From: Candidatus Aminicenantes bacterium JdFR-80
Lineage (GTDB): Bacteria; Acidobacteriota; Aminicenantia; Aminicenantales; Aminicenantaceae
Direction: 5' to 3'
DNA length: 32,103 bases
NCBI GenBank assembly: GCA_002010725.1
Contig: MTOP01000098.1
Span: 1-32,103, forward strand
A program made the translations under genes and the position numbers. How positions within the stretch are numbered: the first letter of the stretch is position 1; each line of letters starts with the position of its first letter. The notes below the pieces were generated by a model. The model saw nothing but the letters and a program-made list of their open reading frames with translations, was not told the DNA's origin and made no database searches. Shown here piece after piece: positions 25,306 through 32,103 of this stretch.

Positions 25306-27249
25306 TTAAAACTTCCACCCAAATCCAAAATATATGATATGGAACTTTCCATTATATTCAGGCACCCATGCAGTATCCTTGTAATTTTCATATTTGTACT
25401 TTGCAATAAAAGCCATATTCTTTGTTAGTGAGTAACTGAATCCACCAGAAAGTCTGGTATGTGTTATATCGAGGTCTGTTAGCTCAGCGATATCTGGAGC
25501 AATATCTGATGAATCGAAATTTGATTTTCCTTTAGTAATTGAAAAGTCAACCAAAAAACTAAGTTTTTCAATAGGATTGAAATTAAGGGAAATTAAAAAT
25601 GTGTTAGCTTTTCTGTTATAAGGGACATCCTCATCACCCATTGCATAACCATAGTCTGTTCCATAAATCAGATTGTTTTTAATCTCGCTATCGAGAAATC
25701 CATAAGAGGCTGTTAAATTCAGCTTGTTAGTTGGAGCAATCCACATATTTATAATAAAGTTATAAGTATTCTCTTTAGAATTTATATCTTCATTCTTGCC
25801 CGATTTCCAGAAGAGATTTCCTCCAAGAGAAAATCTCGAAGTTGGAGTCAAATTCAAACCACATATCACTTCATTTACATCAGTATAAAGATTGGTCATC
25901 AAAAGCTCCTGAGTAGGTTCTAATGGAGATTCGTCTTCAAGCATTGCAAAAGGATTATTTATATCTTTTCTTTTGTATCTAATATAGCCATTGAATTTAG
26001 AAGAAGGATAAAAGGAAGCACTCAGATAAGTGATATATTTTTTAGTTTCTTCAATCTCAAAGTGACTTCTCTTTACCTTTTGCCACTCAAATTTTCCTCT
26101 GAGATTGATTTTCTGTTTTGGAATGTGATAGAAAAGATCAACTACACCAATTGAAGTATCTCTTGAAATAGTATTTTCAATATGATTATCGTACTTTTCT
26201 TTTTGATAATTTACTGCAATTCTTAATCCTTTTATTAGATTTGCAGATAAACGGGAAAGAAAATTTTTCAAATCAAGTTTTCCGTCATTATGTTTATTTT
26301 TTACACTCGCTACTGTATAACTTCCAAATAAGTGTGCTTCATTAAGAACTTTAACCCTTGCCTTTACATTATGTGCAGTTTTGTCTGAATCAGGTATATG
26401 GGCAAATTCCTGTTCTCCTAAATAAGCAAACCATGGCAATCCAGTATAAACATGGGTTAATGGTGTAGCTCTGTCATCAAATCTCCTTGACATGAAAGAA
26501 TAACTTATTGTCACTGGTTTTACATTCACTTCTGTTCCAAGTATAAACTCCATTGTCCTTTGGTCAATCTCCTGAGTTTGTGCATCAATATGGCAGACAA
26601 AGCACTGATCTAAGGTTCTTGCTTGTTGATGTCCCTTTTCAATTATATACCTAACATTTGCCTTAAACTTTACTTGAGGAAAATCAGGAATTACAAGTTC
26701 AGTTCTATTTCTTATTTCAGTTCTCCTAGTTATGTATTCATCAGTAGGATTACTATCTACAAAAACAAATTCATGGTAATCTTCAACATTTGTTAAGGGG
26801 TCGTGGTCAAGGCGATGAATAAATCTATTAAAATAAGTTGTGTTTCTTACTACTCTTCCAATATCAAGATTTGCATAATATTTTTGTTCATCTGAGTGGA
26901 TAAAAGAACCGCTTAGGTCTAAGTAATTTCTCTTTCCAAAACTTCCCTTAATATAGAAATCAGCTCCTGGAGAAGATTCAACGGTTTGATATTCTGCTAC
27001 TCTTCCACCTGAAAGACCTGAAACAAGAATAGGTAAATCTTCCTTTTTTGAGGCTAAAAAGCGATACCGGGGAGCAATATAATAGGAGAATTCAGATTTA
27101 TTTTGAGATTTAGATTCTTTTTCTGCAAGAGAGAATTTTTTAGCTAATTCATTTTTGAATAATACTAAATTATCGGAATTTGCTAATAGGGGATTAATCA
27201 TCCAAACAAATAAAATTAAGAAAGAAATAATTGTTATTTTTTTGCTCAT
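25306..27249 (-). CDS. MtrB/PioB-like outer-membrane porin with one CXXCH motif
   Basis: A 647-residue protein with a signal peptide (about 5-23, ending PLLA) and then beta-strand-rich sequence to a terminal Phe (IIYFGFGWKF), the usual barrel end. A single haem motif CFVCH lies at about 216-220, in a loop between strands. Its neighbour upstream encodes an MtrA/DmsE-like decahaem cytochrome, so this is the sheath of a trans-outer-membrane conduit. MtrB proteins carry an N-terminal CXXC pair, but a full CXXCH inside the barrel region is unusual. The start is ATG 27249; an in-frame GTG at 27258 falls within the AGGAGGTG ribosome site and is not used. Confidence 0.87.
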   Translation of the reverse strand: MSKKITIISFLILFVWMINPLLANSDNLVLFKNELAKKFSLAEKESKSQNKSEFSYYIAPRYRFLASKKEDLPILVSGLSGGRVAEYQTVESSPGADFYIKGSFGKRNYLDLSGSFIHSDEQKYYANLDIGRVVRNTTYFNRFIHRLDHDPLTNVEDYHEFVFVDSNPTDEYITRRTEIRNRTELVIPDFPQVKFKANVRYIIEKGHQQARTLDQCFVCHIDAQTQEIDQRTMEFILGTEVNVKPVTISYSFMSRRFDDRATPLTHVYTGLPWFAYLGEQEFAHIPDSDKTAHNVKARVKVLNEAHLFGSYTVASVKNKHNDGKLDLKNFLSRLSANLIKGLRIAVNYQKEKYDNHIENTISRDTSIGVVDLFYHIPKQKINLRGKFEWQKVKRSHFEIEETKKYITYLSASFYPSSKFNGYIRYKRKDINNPFAMLEDESPLEPTQELLMTNLYTDVNEVICGLNLTPTSRFSLGGNLFWKSGKNEDINSKENTYNFIINMWIAPTNKLNLTASYGFLDSEIKNNLIYGTDYGYAMGDEDVPYNRKANTFLISLNFNPIEKLSFLVDFSITKGKSNFDSSDIAPDIAELTDLDITHTRLSGGFSYSLTKNMAFIAKYKYENYKDTAWVPEYNGKFHIIYFGFGWKF

Positions 27250-27264
27250 TTTCTTCACCTCCTT

Positions 27265-28176
27265 TTATCGAGTAAATCTTCCATGACCGCTTAGTGATGG
27301 AAAATCTGAACCGTGAATTTGGGAATGGCACTGTGTACATTTTGTGTAAAAGCTTATCCGCCACTCAGGATTAGTTACTGCAGGATGATAGTGATCTTCG
27401 TGTCCTGGATGACATTGCATACAAAGGAAAGGCTGATTCTGTTTTAACAAATTATTTGCAATTGTTCCGTGGGAATCATGGCATAATAAACAGTTTTCGA
27501 CAACTGGAGCATGCTCATATGTGAATGGACCCTGTTTTTCAGCATGGCAACTGAAGCAGAGTTCATTAATGGTTTCTGCCCTAAGATTAGCTCTAAAAGT
27601 TCCATGTGTATCATGACAAGAAGAACATTTCATCTTTTTTTCTTTTATTGGATGATGAGAAGGGTAATTCATTGAAGCTATTTTTTCTCTATGGCATTGA
27701 AAACATAATTTAGGGTCTTTTGATTTAAGTAGGAATTTACCCCTTGTTTGATGTGGATCATGACAATCTGTGCAGGAAATTCCACTTAAAGCATGAGTAC
27801 TGCTCGGCCATGCAATTTGAGGTTCTTCTCTATGGCAATTCAGACAGATTTTTGAACTTTCTTGAGGCGTTAATTTTTTCAATGAAACAATCTTCTCAGG
27901 ATCTTGTTCTTCAACATGCACACTTCCTGGGCCATGACAAGCTTCACACCCTAATACCTGGCCTTTTGCTTCAAAATCAGCTATTCTACCGTGAATTGTG
28001 GACTTGAATTTATTGAATGTATCCTCATGGCATTCCTTACAGGTTTCAGAACCAACATAGGTAGCTTCAATGGATTTTTTCTTAGCATATGAGTTTGTAT
28101 TATTTATTAGTAAAAGGTAAAAGACGAAAAATGTTATTATGCAAATTCCTACAATGATGTTCTTATTTACCTTCAT
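27265..28176 (-). CDS. Decahaem c-type cytochrome, MtrA/DmsE family
   Basis: A 303-residue protein with a signal sequence (about 7-31) followed by EATYVGSETCKECH, the usual opening of DmsE/MtrA-type decahaem proteins. It has ten CXXCH motifs: CKECH, CEACH, CLNCH, CTDCH, CFQCH, CSSCH, CFSCH, CLLCH, CMQCH and CTQCH. Length and haem number match MtrA, which threads through an MtrB barrel to move electrons across the outer membrane. The MtrB-like gene follows after 15 nt. The start is ATG 28176 with AAGGAGGG upstream, rather than the TTG at 28194. Confidence 0.92.
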   Translation of the reverse strand: MKVNKNIIVGICIITFFVFYLLLINNTNSYAKKKSIEATYVGSETCKECHEDTFNKFKSTIHGRIADFEAKGQVLGCEACHGPGSVHVEEQDPEKIVSLKKLTPQESSKICLNCHREEPQIAWPSSTHALSGISCTDCHDPHQTRGKFLLKSKDPKLCFQCHREKIASMNYPSHHPIKEKKMKCSSCHDTHGTFRANLRAETINELCFSCHAEKQGPFTYEHAPVVENCLLCHDSHGTIANNLLKQNQPFLCMQCHPGHEDHYHPAVTNPEWRISFYTKCTQCHSQIHGSDFPSLSGHGRFTR

Positions 28177-28242
28177 TTTTCCCTCCTTACTCAATTTTTA
28201 ACCCGAAAAGAATTTTAATTTTTAAGTACTAATACTCCTTGT

Positions 28243-28256
28243 ATCACCTCCTTTCT
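28243..28256 (-). promoter_or_regulatory. Orphan extended Shine-Dalgarno sequence (STAB-SD-like)
   Basis: The minus strand reads AGAAAGGAGGTGAT, 14 nt complementary to the usual 3' end of bacterial 16S rRNA. No ATG, GTG or TTG lies at a usable distance downstream; the next gene starts 67 nt later with its own ribosome site. Untranslated sites of this kind stabilise mRNA in Bacillus cry3A (STAB-SD). A similar role for the decahaem/porin message is inferred. Confidence 0.45.
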
Positions 28257-28294
28257 TAAATTCTTATTTTTTATTAAATTATCGTTATTATCCG

Positions 28295-29314
28295 TCAATG
28301 AACATAAGGAGCTCTGCTTGCAGCCCACTCAACACTCCTGTCTGCATGACATCTTAAACAAGCAAAACCTAACGTAATCCATCCTTTTGAATATTTTCCA
28401 TCAGGAGTAAATTGTGGAGCATTAGGATCAATATTTATTCTAAATAAATGAGTTTTGATATCCCCCTCCCAGGGACCTCTTTTAACTGCTGTTTTTACAA
28501 TATACGCCATATGGCAATCAGTACAAGTTACTCCAGCCTCTGCCATTTCTGTTTCTTTAAATTCCTCAGCCTCTGGTGCATGACAATAACTACAATCAAA
28601 TTTTCGATAGGTTGATAAACCAGCCCTTTTATGCGGGTCATGACAGGTCACGCAATTCATATTTTTGTGTGGACTTTGCAATAATTCTTGATATTGTTCA
28701 TGGTGACGGATAAATCCCCCTTTGGCAGGAATAACTGTAGGGTCCTCCCCTCGAATATGACATTGACCGCATAAGGAAGAAGACCTATCCACAATTATAT
28801 CTGCTGGAGATCGGGTTTTTGTATGAATACTACCAGGACCATGACAGGCTTCACATTGAATTCCTTCAAAAGCCCAACTTCCTACAATACCAGGATATCC
28901 TGTGCTTCCAGTTTCATCATATCCTGTGGTATGGCATTCTCCACAAGTATATTTTTTTACTTCACCTGCATGATAGTCTGCCCATTTTTCAGTTTCAATG
29001 TTAAATTGATTTCTGCCTTTTTCTGTAATAAAGTAGCCTTCATTGTTCAAATATCTTGTTTTCCATTTAAAACCAACAACATAAAGGATATCACTCCATC
29101 CCACATAATCAGGTTTAGGTACTCCTGCTTTTCTCGCATCTTCAGCCTTTCGAAGCATATTAGCATGACCAGATGCTTTCCAGTGGACATAGATACTGCC
29201 ATGACACGTTTTGCAAGTATCAGCTCCTATATATTTAGCATTAGTCTGAGCAAAAGTTGTTTGTGCAATAAGTAGTGAACACATTAATGGAATAAATAAC
29301 TTCAACATTCTCAT
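28295..29314 (-). CDS. Octahaem c-type cytochrome of the porin-cytochrome conduit operon
   Basis: A 339-residue protein with a signal peptide (about 3-22, ending TTFA). The opening YIGADTCKTCHGSIYVHWKASGH is typical of Cytochrome_C554-domain proteins. Eight CXXCH motifs are present: CKTCH, CGECH, CEACH, CGQCH, CVTCH, CSYCH, CTDCH and CLRCH. A haem-free segment (about 50-118, with WADYH) separates haems 1 and 2 and could form a substrate or docking surface. No lipobox is seen. In Geobacter conduits an octahaem (OmaB-type) works on the periplasmic side; in Shewanella MtrC is outside, so the side of the membrane is open. First gene of its operon, with a sigma-54 promoter and GGAGGT ribosome site. 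Confidence 0.87.
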   Translation of the reverse strand: MRMLKLFIPLMCSLLIAQTTFAQTNAKYIGADTCKTCHGSIYVHWKASGHANMLRKAEDARKAGVPKPDYVGWSDILYVVGFKWKTRYLNNEGYFITEKGRNQFNIETEKWADYHAGEVKKYTCGECHTTGYDETGSTGYPGIVGSWAFEGIQCEACHGPGSIHTKTRSPADIIVDRSSSLCGQCHIRGEDPTVIPAKGGFIRHHEQYQELLQSPHKNMNCVTCHDPHKRAGLSTYRKFDCSYCHAPEAEEFKETEMAEAGVTCTDCHMAYIVKTAVKRGPWEGDIKTHLFRINIDPNAPQFTPDGKYSKGWITLGFACLRCHADRSVEWAASRAPYVH

Positions 29315-29340
29315 TTAATATACCTCCTTACTAAGACCTT

Positions 29341-29357
29341 ATGCATAATCCATGCCA
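29341..29357 (-). promoter_or_regulatory. Sigma-54 promoter of the porin-cytochrome conduit operon
   Basis: Minus strand TTGGCATGGATTATGCAT-like: GG at 29356-29355 and GC at 29344-29343, exactly 10 nt apart. The start near 29331 leaves a 17-nt leader containing GGAGGT. Confidence 0.87.
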
Positions 29358-29420
29358 AAATATAAAAAAACCTTTTCTCTAATCTTTTACTTTTTCTATA
29401 AAAATAATAAATTTTTAAAA

Positions 29421-29457
29421 CGGGGAATTTAACCCACTTGTTGGGTTAAATTCCCCG
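29421..29457. promoter_or_regulatory. Doubled enhancer palindrome, site 5
   Basis: CGGGGAATTTAACCCA (29421-29436) and its exact reverse complement (29442-29457) flank CTTGT. Each half fits nGGGn-N6-ACCCA on one strand, so the element looks like two inverted half-degenerate copies of the enhancer. Its halves are centred about 97 and 118 bp upstream of the octahaem start. It could also fold as a strong hairpin in RNA. Confidence 0.65.
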
Positions 29458-29490
29458 CCCTCCCTTCTAAGTCTATAAAAATTTATAATC

Positions 29491-29517
29491 TTGACAGGAA
29501 TAATTGGAAATTATAAT
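29491..29517 (+). promoter_or_regulatory. Candidate sigma-70 promoter of the hemX-sirC-hemA operon
   Basis: A consensus TTGACA (29491-29496) is followed by TATAAT (29512-29517) after 15 nt, or by TAATAT after 17 nt. The start would be near 29524, giving a leader of about 40 nt. Confidence 0.5.
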
Positions 29518-29562
29518 ATATAGTTTGAAAATGCAGTTTACCCAAAAGGTATTTCTATCAAA

Positions 29563-30384
29563 ATGTTTATTATCAAATTATTGAACACCCTTTTACCAGT
29601 TTTTTACATTGTATTAACTATTAACTATGGACTTTATTTTTTTAAGGAAGATCCTTTTTTTGAGAAGACCTTAAAACCCCTTTTATGCATTTCAGTCTCA
29701 TTTCATATTATATACACTGTTCTAAGAAGTATTGCATTCAAACATTTCCCAATTGCTTCAGTATTTGAGCTACTTTCAGTTTTAGCTTTAGCAATAGCTC
29801 TTATCTATTTCTACATTGAATATAAAATAGGGGTAAAATCTACAGGTTTTGTTGTTCTCTTTATAGTATTCCTTTTCCAAACACTATCTTCAGCAAATAT
29901 AAATTATTCTTCTGAAATAAATCCTATTTTGCGGAGTTCTTATGTAATGATTCATTCTGGATTTGCTGCTTTTGGTTACTCTGCATTCAGTATTGCTGCT
30001 CTTTATGGAATTATGTACTTAATGCTTTTTTATGATATAAAATCCAAACATTTTGGAATAATTTACAAAAGACTTCCTTCTTTAGAAATATTAGAAGAGA
30101 TGAATTATAAAGCTTCCTATATTGGATTCATTTTTCTTACTATTTCTCTTATAGCAGGTGCAATATGGCTTTCGAAAGTAATCCATCAAAAATCAATTTT
30201 GGATCCCAAAATAATTGTTGCACTTTTCACTTGGATTATTTTTGGAATTAGTTGTGTTATTAAAAAATATTTTGGGAGAGGAGGAATTATAACTTCTTAT
30301 TTATCTTTTTTTGGTTTTATGGCTATTATTTTTTCGATGGCTATTGTAAACATTTTTTTACCAACATTCCATATATTTTATTGA
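29563..30384 (+). CDS. hemX: HemX/CcsA-like membrane protein
   Basis: A 273-residue polytopic membrane protein of the cytochrome c assembly (CcsA/HemX) fold with about eight membrane segments. It keeps KHFPIASVFELLSVLA, matching GHLPFSNMFESL of ResC at 4729. The WWD region is degraded: where ResC has AWGSYWSWDPKETW, this has IHQKSILDPKIIVALFTW, with the two central Trp lost and only DPK kept. HemX proteins precede hemA in many bacteria and modulate glutamyl-tRNA reductase in Bacillus. Position before sirC and hemA supports that reading over a cytochrome-ligating role. The ribosome site is weak. Confidence 0.75.
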   Translation: MFIIKLLNTLLPVFYIVLTINYGLYFFKEDPFFEKTLKPLLCISVSFHIIYTVLRSIAFKHFPIASVFELLSVLALAIALIYFYIEYKIGVKSTGFVVLFIVFLFQTLSSANINYSSEINPILRSSYVMIHSGFAAFGYSAFSIAALYGIMYLMLFYDIKSKHFGIIYKRLPSLEILEEMNYKASYIGFIFLTISLIAGAIWLSKVIHQKSILDPKIIVALFTWIIFGISCVIKKYFGRGGIITSYLSFFGFMAIIFSMAIVNIFLPTFHIFY

Positions 30385-30396
30385 AGGAAGATTAAA

Positions 30397-31023
30397 TTGA
30401 ATATTTTATATCCTATTTTTTTAAAATTAAATAAAAAGAAATGTGTAGTTATTGGAGGAGGAAAGACTGCGACACGAAAAGTTAAAGCTCTCCTTGAAGC
30501 AAAAGCCAAGGTTACTGTTATAAGCCCAAAATTAACTAAAGAATTAGAAATGCTTGCTGAAAATGGGTCTATTAAAGTCATAAAAAGAGAATATAAAGAA
30601 GGAGATTTAGATAAATATTTCCTTGTATTTGCTACTACAAATTCAGAGGAAATAAATAAAAAAGTAATTAAAGAAGCTAAAAAAAGAAAAATTCTATGTA
30701 ATATTGTGGATGACCCTTCCAATTGCGACTTTTATGTCCCTTCTGTTTATACTCAAGGAGACTTAAAAATAGCTATTTCAACAAATGGTAAAAGTCCTGC
30801 TTTAGCAAGAAAAATTAGAGAAGAGTTGGCAAATATTTATGGAAAAGAGGTAGCTTTATTTTTAAATCTCCTTGGTTCATTGAGAAAGAAAATTAAAGCG
30901 AAATTTCCTGACGAGGAAAAGAGAAGAGAAATTTTTTCAAAAATAGTTAATTCTCAATCTTTATTTTCTTTAAAAAATAAAACCTTAGATGAAATAAAAA
31001 AAGAGATTAAAAAATGGATTTAA
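30397..31023 (+). CDS. sirC: Precorrin-2 dehydrogenase (sirohydrochlorin-forming, SirC/Met8)
   Basis: A 208-residue protein with the NAD-binding motif CVVIGGGKTATRKVKALLEA (G20-G22) and the family signatures FATTNSEE, NIVDDPSNCDFYVPS and STNGKSPALARKIRE. It oxidises precorrin-2 to sirohydrochlorin for sirohaem or, in some anaerobes, for the alternative haem route. The start is TTG 30397, chosen for the AAGGAAG site 6 nt upstream and the correct N-terminal length. It lies 12 nt after hemX and overlaps hemA by 10 nt, an order known from several anaerobic bacteria. Confidence 0.9.
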   Translation: MNILYPIFLKLNKKKCVVIGGGKTATRKVKALLEAKAKVTVISPKLTKELEMLAENGSIKVIKREYKEGDLDKYFLVFATTNSEEINKKVIKEAKKRKILCNIVDDPSNCDFYVPSVYTQGDLKIAISTNGKSPALARKIREELANIYGKEVALFLNLLGSLRKKIKAKFPDEEKRREIFSKIVNSQSLFSLKNKTLDEIKKEIKKWI

Positions 31024-32103
31024 TTGTTACTGGTGTAAATCACAAAACAGCTCCTATTGAATTTAGGGAAAAAATCTCTTTTTCTCGTTCTGAAATTTTA
31101 AATGCATTAAAAGAAATAAAAAAGGAAAATAGTTTAAAAGAAAGTCTTATTCTTTCAACGTGTAATAGGACTGAAATTTATGGTTGTGTGAATACTAATG
31201 AAGTAAATGGTGAAGAATATATTAAAAATTTTATAAGGAAATTTAAAAAAATAGATACTTCAACTAATAATCAATATTTTTATACCCTTAATTCAGAAGA
31301 GGCAGTAAGACATCTCTTTAAAGTAGCCTCTGGATTAGATTCAATGATTGTAGGTGAAAGCCAAATTCTTGGTCAAGTAAAAGAAGCTTATGCTTTATCC
31401 TGTGAAGCTAAGGCTAATGGAATAATTTTGAATAAGCTTCTCCATTGGACATTTAGAGTTGGAAAAAGAGCGAGAACTGAGACTGAAATAGGAATAGGAG
31501 CTGTTTCAGTAAGTAGTGCAGCAACAGAATTAGCCCAAAAAATATTTAAAGATTTATCAAAGCGAAGTGCTTTATTAATTGGAGCAGGAGAAACAGGAGA
31601 ATTAACTGCTCAACATCTAAAAGAAAAAGAAATTGGAGAATTGTATATTACAAATCGTACTTTCAAAAAAGCAGAAGTTTTAGCTAGAAAATTAAAGGCT
31701 AAGGCAATTCCTTTTGAAAATATGGAGGAGATATTTAAAAGAGTTGATGTAATTATAAGTTCCACCAGTTCTAAAGAATATTTAATTACTGCTGATTATA
31801 TGAAAAAAATTATGAATTTTAGAAATTATCAACCTCTTTTTATTATAGATATTTCTGTTCCAAGGGATTTTGATCCTAAAATAAACAAAATTTATAATGT
31901 TTTTCTTCATTGTATTGATGATCTTCAAAAGATAGTTGATAAAAATTTAGAGAAGAGAAAAGGCGAGATACCAAAAGTTCTTGCTATTATTGAAGAAGAA
32001 GTTAAAAAATTTTTTCAGTGGTATAGATCATTAAAAGTAACTCCAATTATTAAAGGTCTCCAAAGAAAAATTGAGGAAATAAGGATTTCTGAATTAAAAA
32101 AAA
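31014..32103 (+). CDS. hemA: Glutamyl-tRNA reductase, C-terminus cut by window edge
   Basis: An open frame of 363 codons runs to the window end without a stop. The N-terminus MDLIVTGVNHKTAPIEFREK, the catalytic C50 in LSTCNRTEIY, the phrase DSMIVGESQILGQVKEAY, the NADPH site GAGETGEL and the ITNRT segment identify glutamyl-tRNA reductase. It makes glutamate-1-semialdehyde from glutamyl-tRNA, the first committed step of C5-pathway tetrapyrrole synthesis. About 60 residues of the dimerisation domain are probably missing. Its ATG lies inside the end of sirC, so translation is coupled. It supplies haem for the cytochromes of the region. Confidence 0.95.
   Translation, partial: MDLIVTGVNHKTAPIEFREKISFSRSEILNALKEIKKENSLKESLILSTCNRTEIYGCVNTNEVNGEEYIKNFIRKFKKIDTSTNNQYFYTLNSEEAVRHLFKVASGLDSMIVGESQILGQVKEAYALSCEAKANGIILNKLLHWTFRVGKRARTETEIGIGAVSVSSAATELAQKIFKDLSKRSALLIGAGETGELTAQHLKEKEIGELYITNRTFKKAEVLARKLKAKAIPFENMEEIFKRVDVIISSTSSKEYLITADYMKKIMNFRNYQPLFIIDISVPRDFDPKINKIYNVFLHCIDDLQKIVDKNLEKRKGEIPKVLAIIEEEVKKFFQWYRSLKVTPIIKGLQRKIEEIRISELKK

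Noticed and set aside
28235-28256. Plus-strand resemblance to the end of 16S rRNA
   Set aside because: Only about 14-15 nt match; the flanks do not resemble rRNA, so it is not a ribosomal gene fragment.

Overview
The window comes from an AT-rich, Gram-negative, anaerobically respiring bacterium. It encodes outer-membrane beta-barrels, a Tat-exported ferredoxin, sigma-54 promoters, C5-pathway haem synthesis (hemA) and System II cytochrome c maturation (ResB/ResC). I count about 91 haem c attachment motifs (90 CXXCH and one CX3CH) on 13 proteins in 32 kb. Gene content resembles the extracellular electron transfer loci of Geobacter-like bacteria, but the lineage cannot be fixed from this window; an acidobacterial/Aminicenantes-type or deltaproteobacterial-type organism would fit.

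Layout. 1-473 (minus): HEPN/MNT toxin-antitoxin pair. 776-1900: DDE transposase with a structured leader. 1953-4684: operon of an octahaem cytochrome, a 4x[4Fe-4S] protein and an NrfD-type membrane protein (CbcSTU/Nrf-like quinol dehydrogenase), driven by a consensus sigma-70 promoter just behind the transposase. 4729-6909 (minus): resC and resB. 6996-9817: histidine kinase with a haem c motif in its periplasmic sensor, and an NtrC-type sigma-54 activator, transcribed divergently from resBC. 10019-10387: stand-alone receiver. 10390-12414 (minus): HAMP protein, heptahaem cytochrome, second HAMP protein. 12689-16220: NHL beta-propeller plus three multihaem cytochromes. 16372-17415: second NHL protein. 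17621-22102: OmcE-like tetrahaem cytochrome, attenuator hairpin, beta-barrel, third NHL protein, penta- and tetrahaem cytochromes. 22263-25058 (minus): 19-haem cytochrome fused to a cytochrome b domain (CbcL-like). 25306-29314 (minus): octahaem cytochrome, decahaem MtrA/DmsE-like cytochrome and MtrB-like porin. 29563-end: hemX-like gene, sirC and hemA (cut by the window edge).

How it works together (inference). Two inner-membrane modules (1953-4684 and 22263-25058) would take electrons from menaquinol. Periplasmic cytochromes carry them to an outer-membrane porin-cytochrome conduit (25306-29314) and to an exported cytochrome that may polymerise into a filament (17621). ResBC and HemA supply maturation and haem.

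The strongest new signal is regulatory. Six promoters match the sigma-54 -24/-12 consensus (TGGCAT-N5-TTGCA type), with exact GG-N10-GC spacing. Five intergenic sites (TGGGT-N6-ACCCA, one of them a doubled variant) lie about 97-149 bp upstream of their start points. Together they appear to place nearly all the cytochrome/NHL/porin operons under the locally encoded haem-sensing kinase and NtrC-type activator, making a self-contained sigma-54 electron-transfer regulon.
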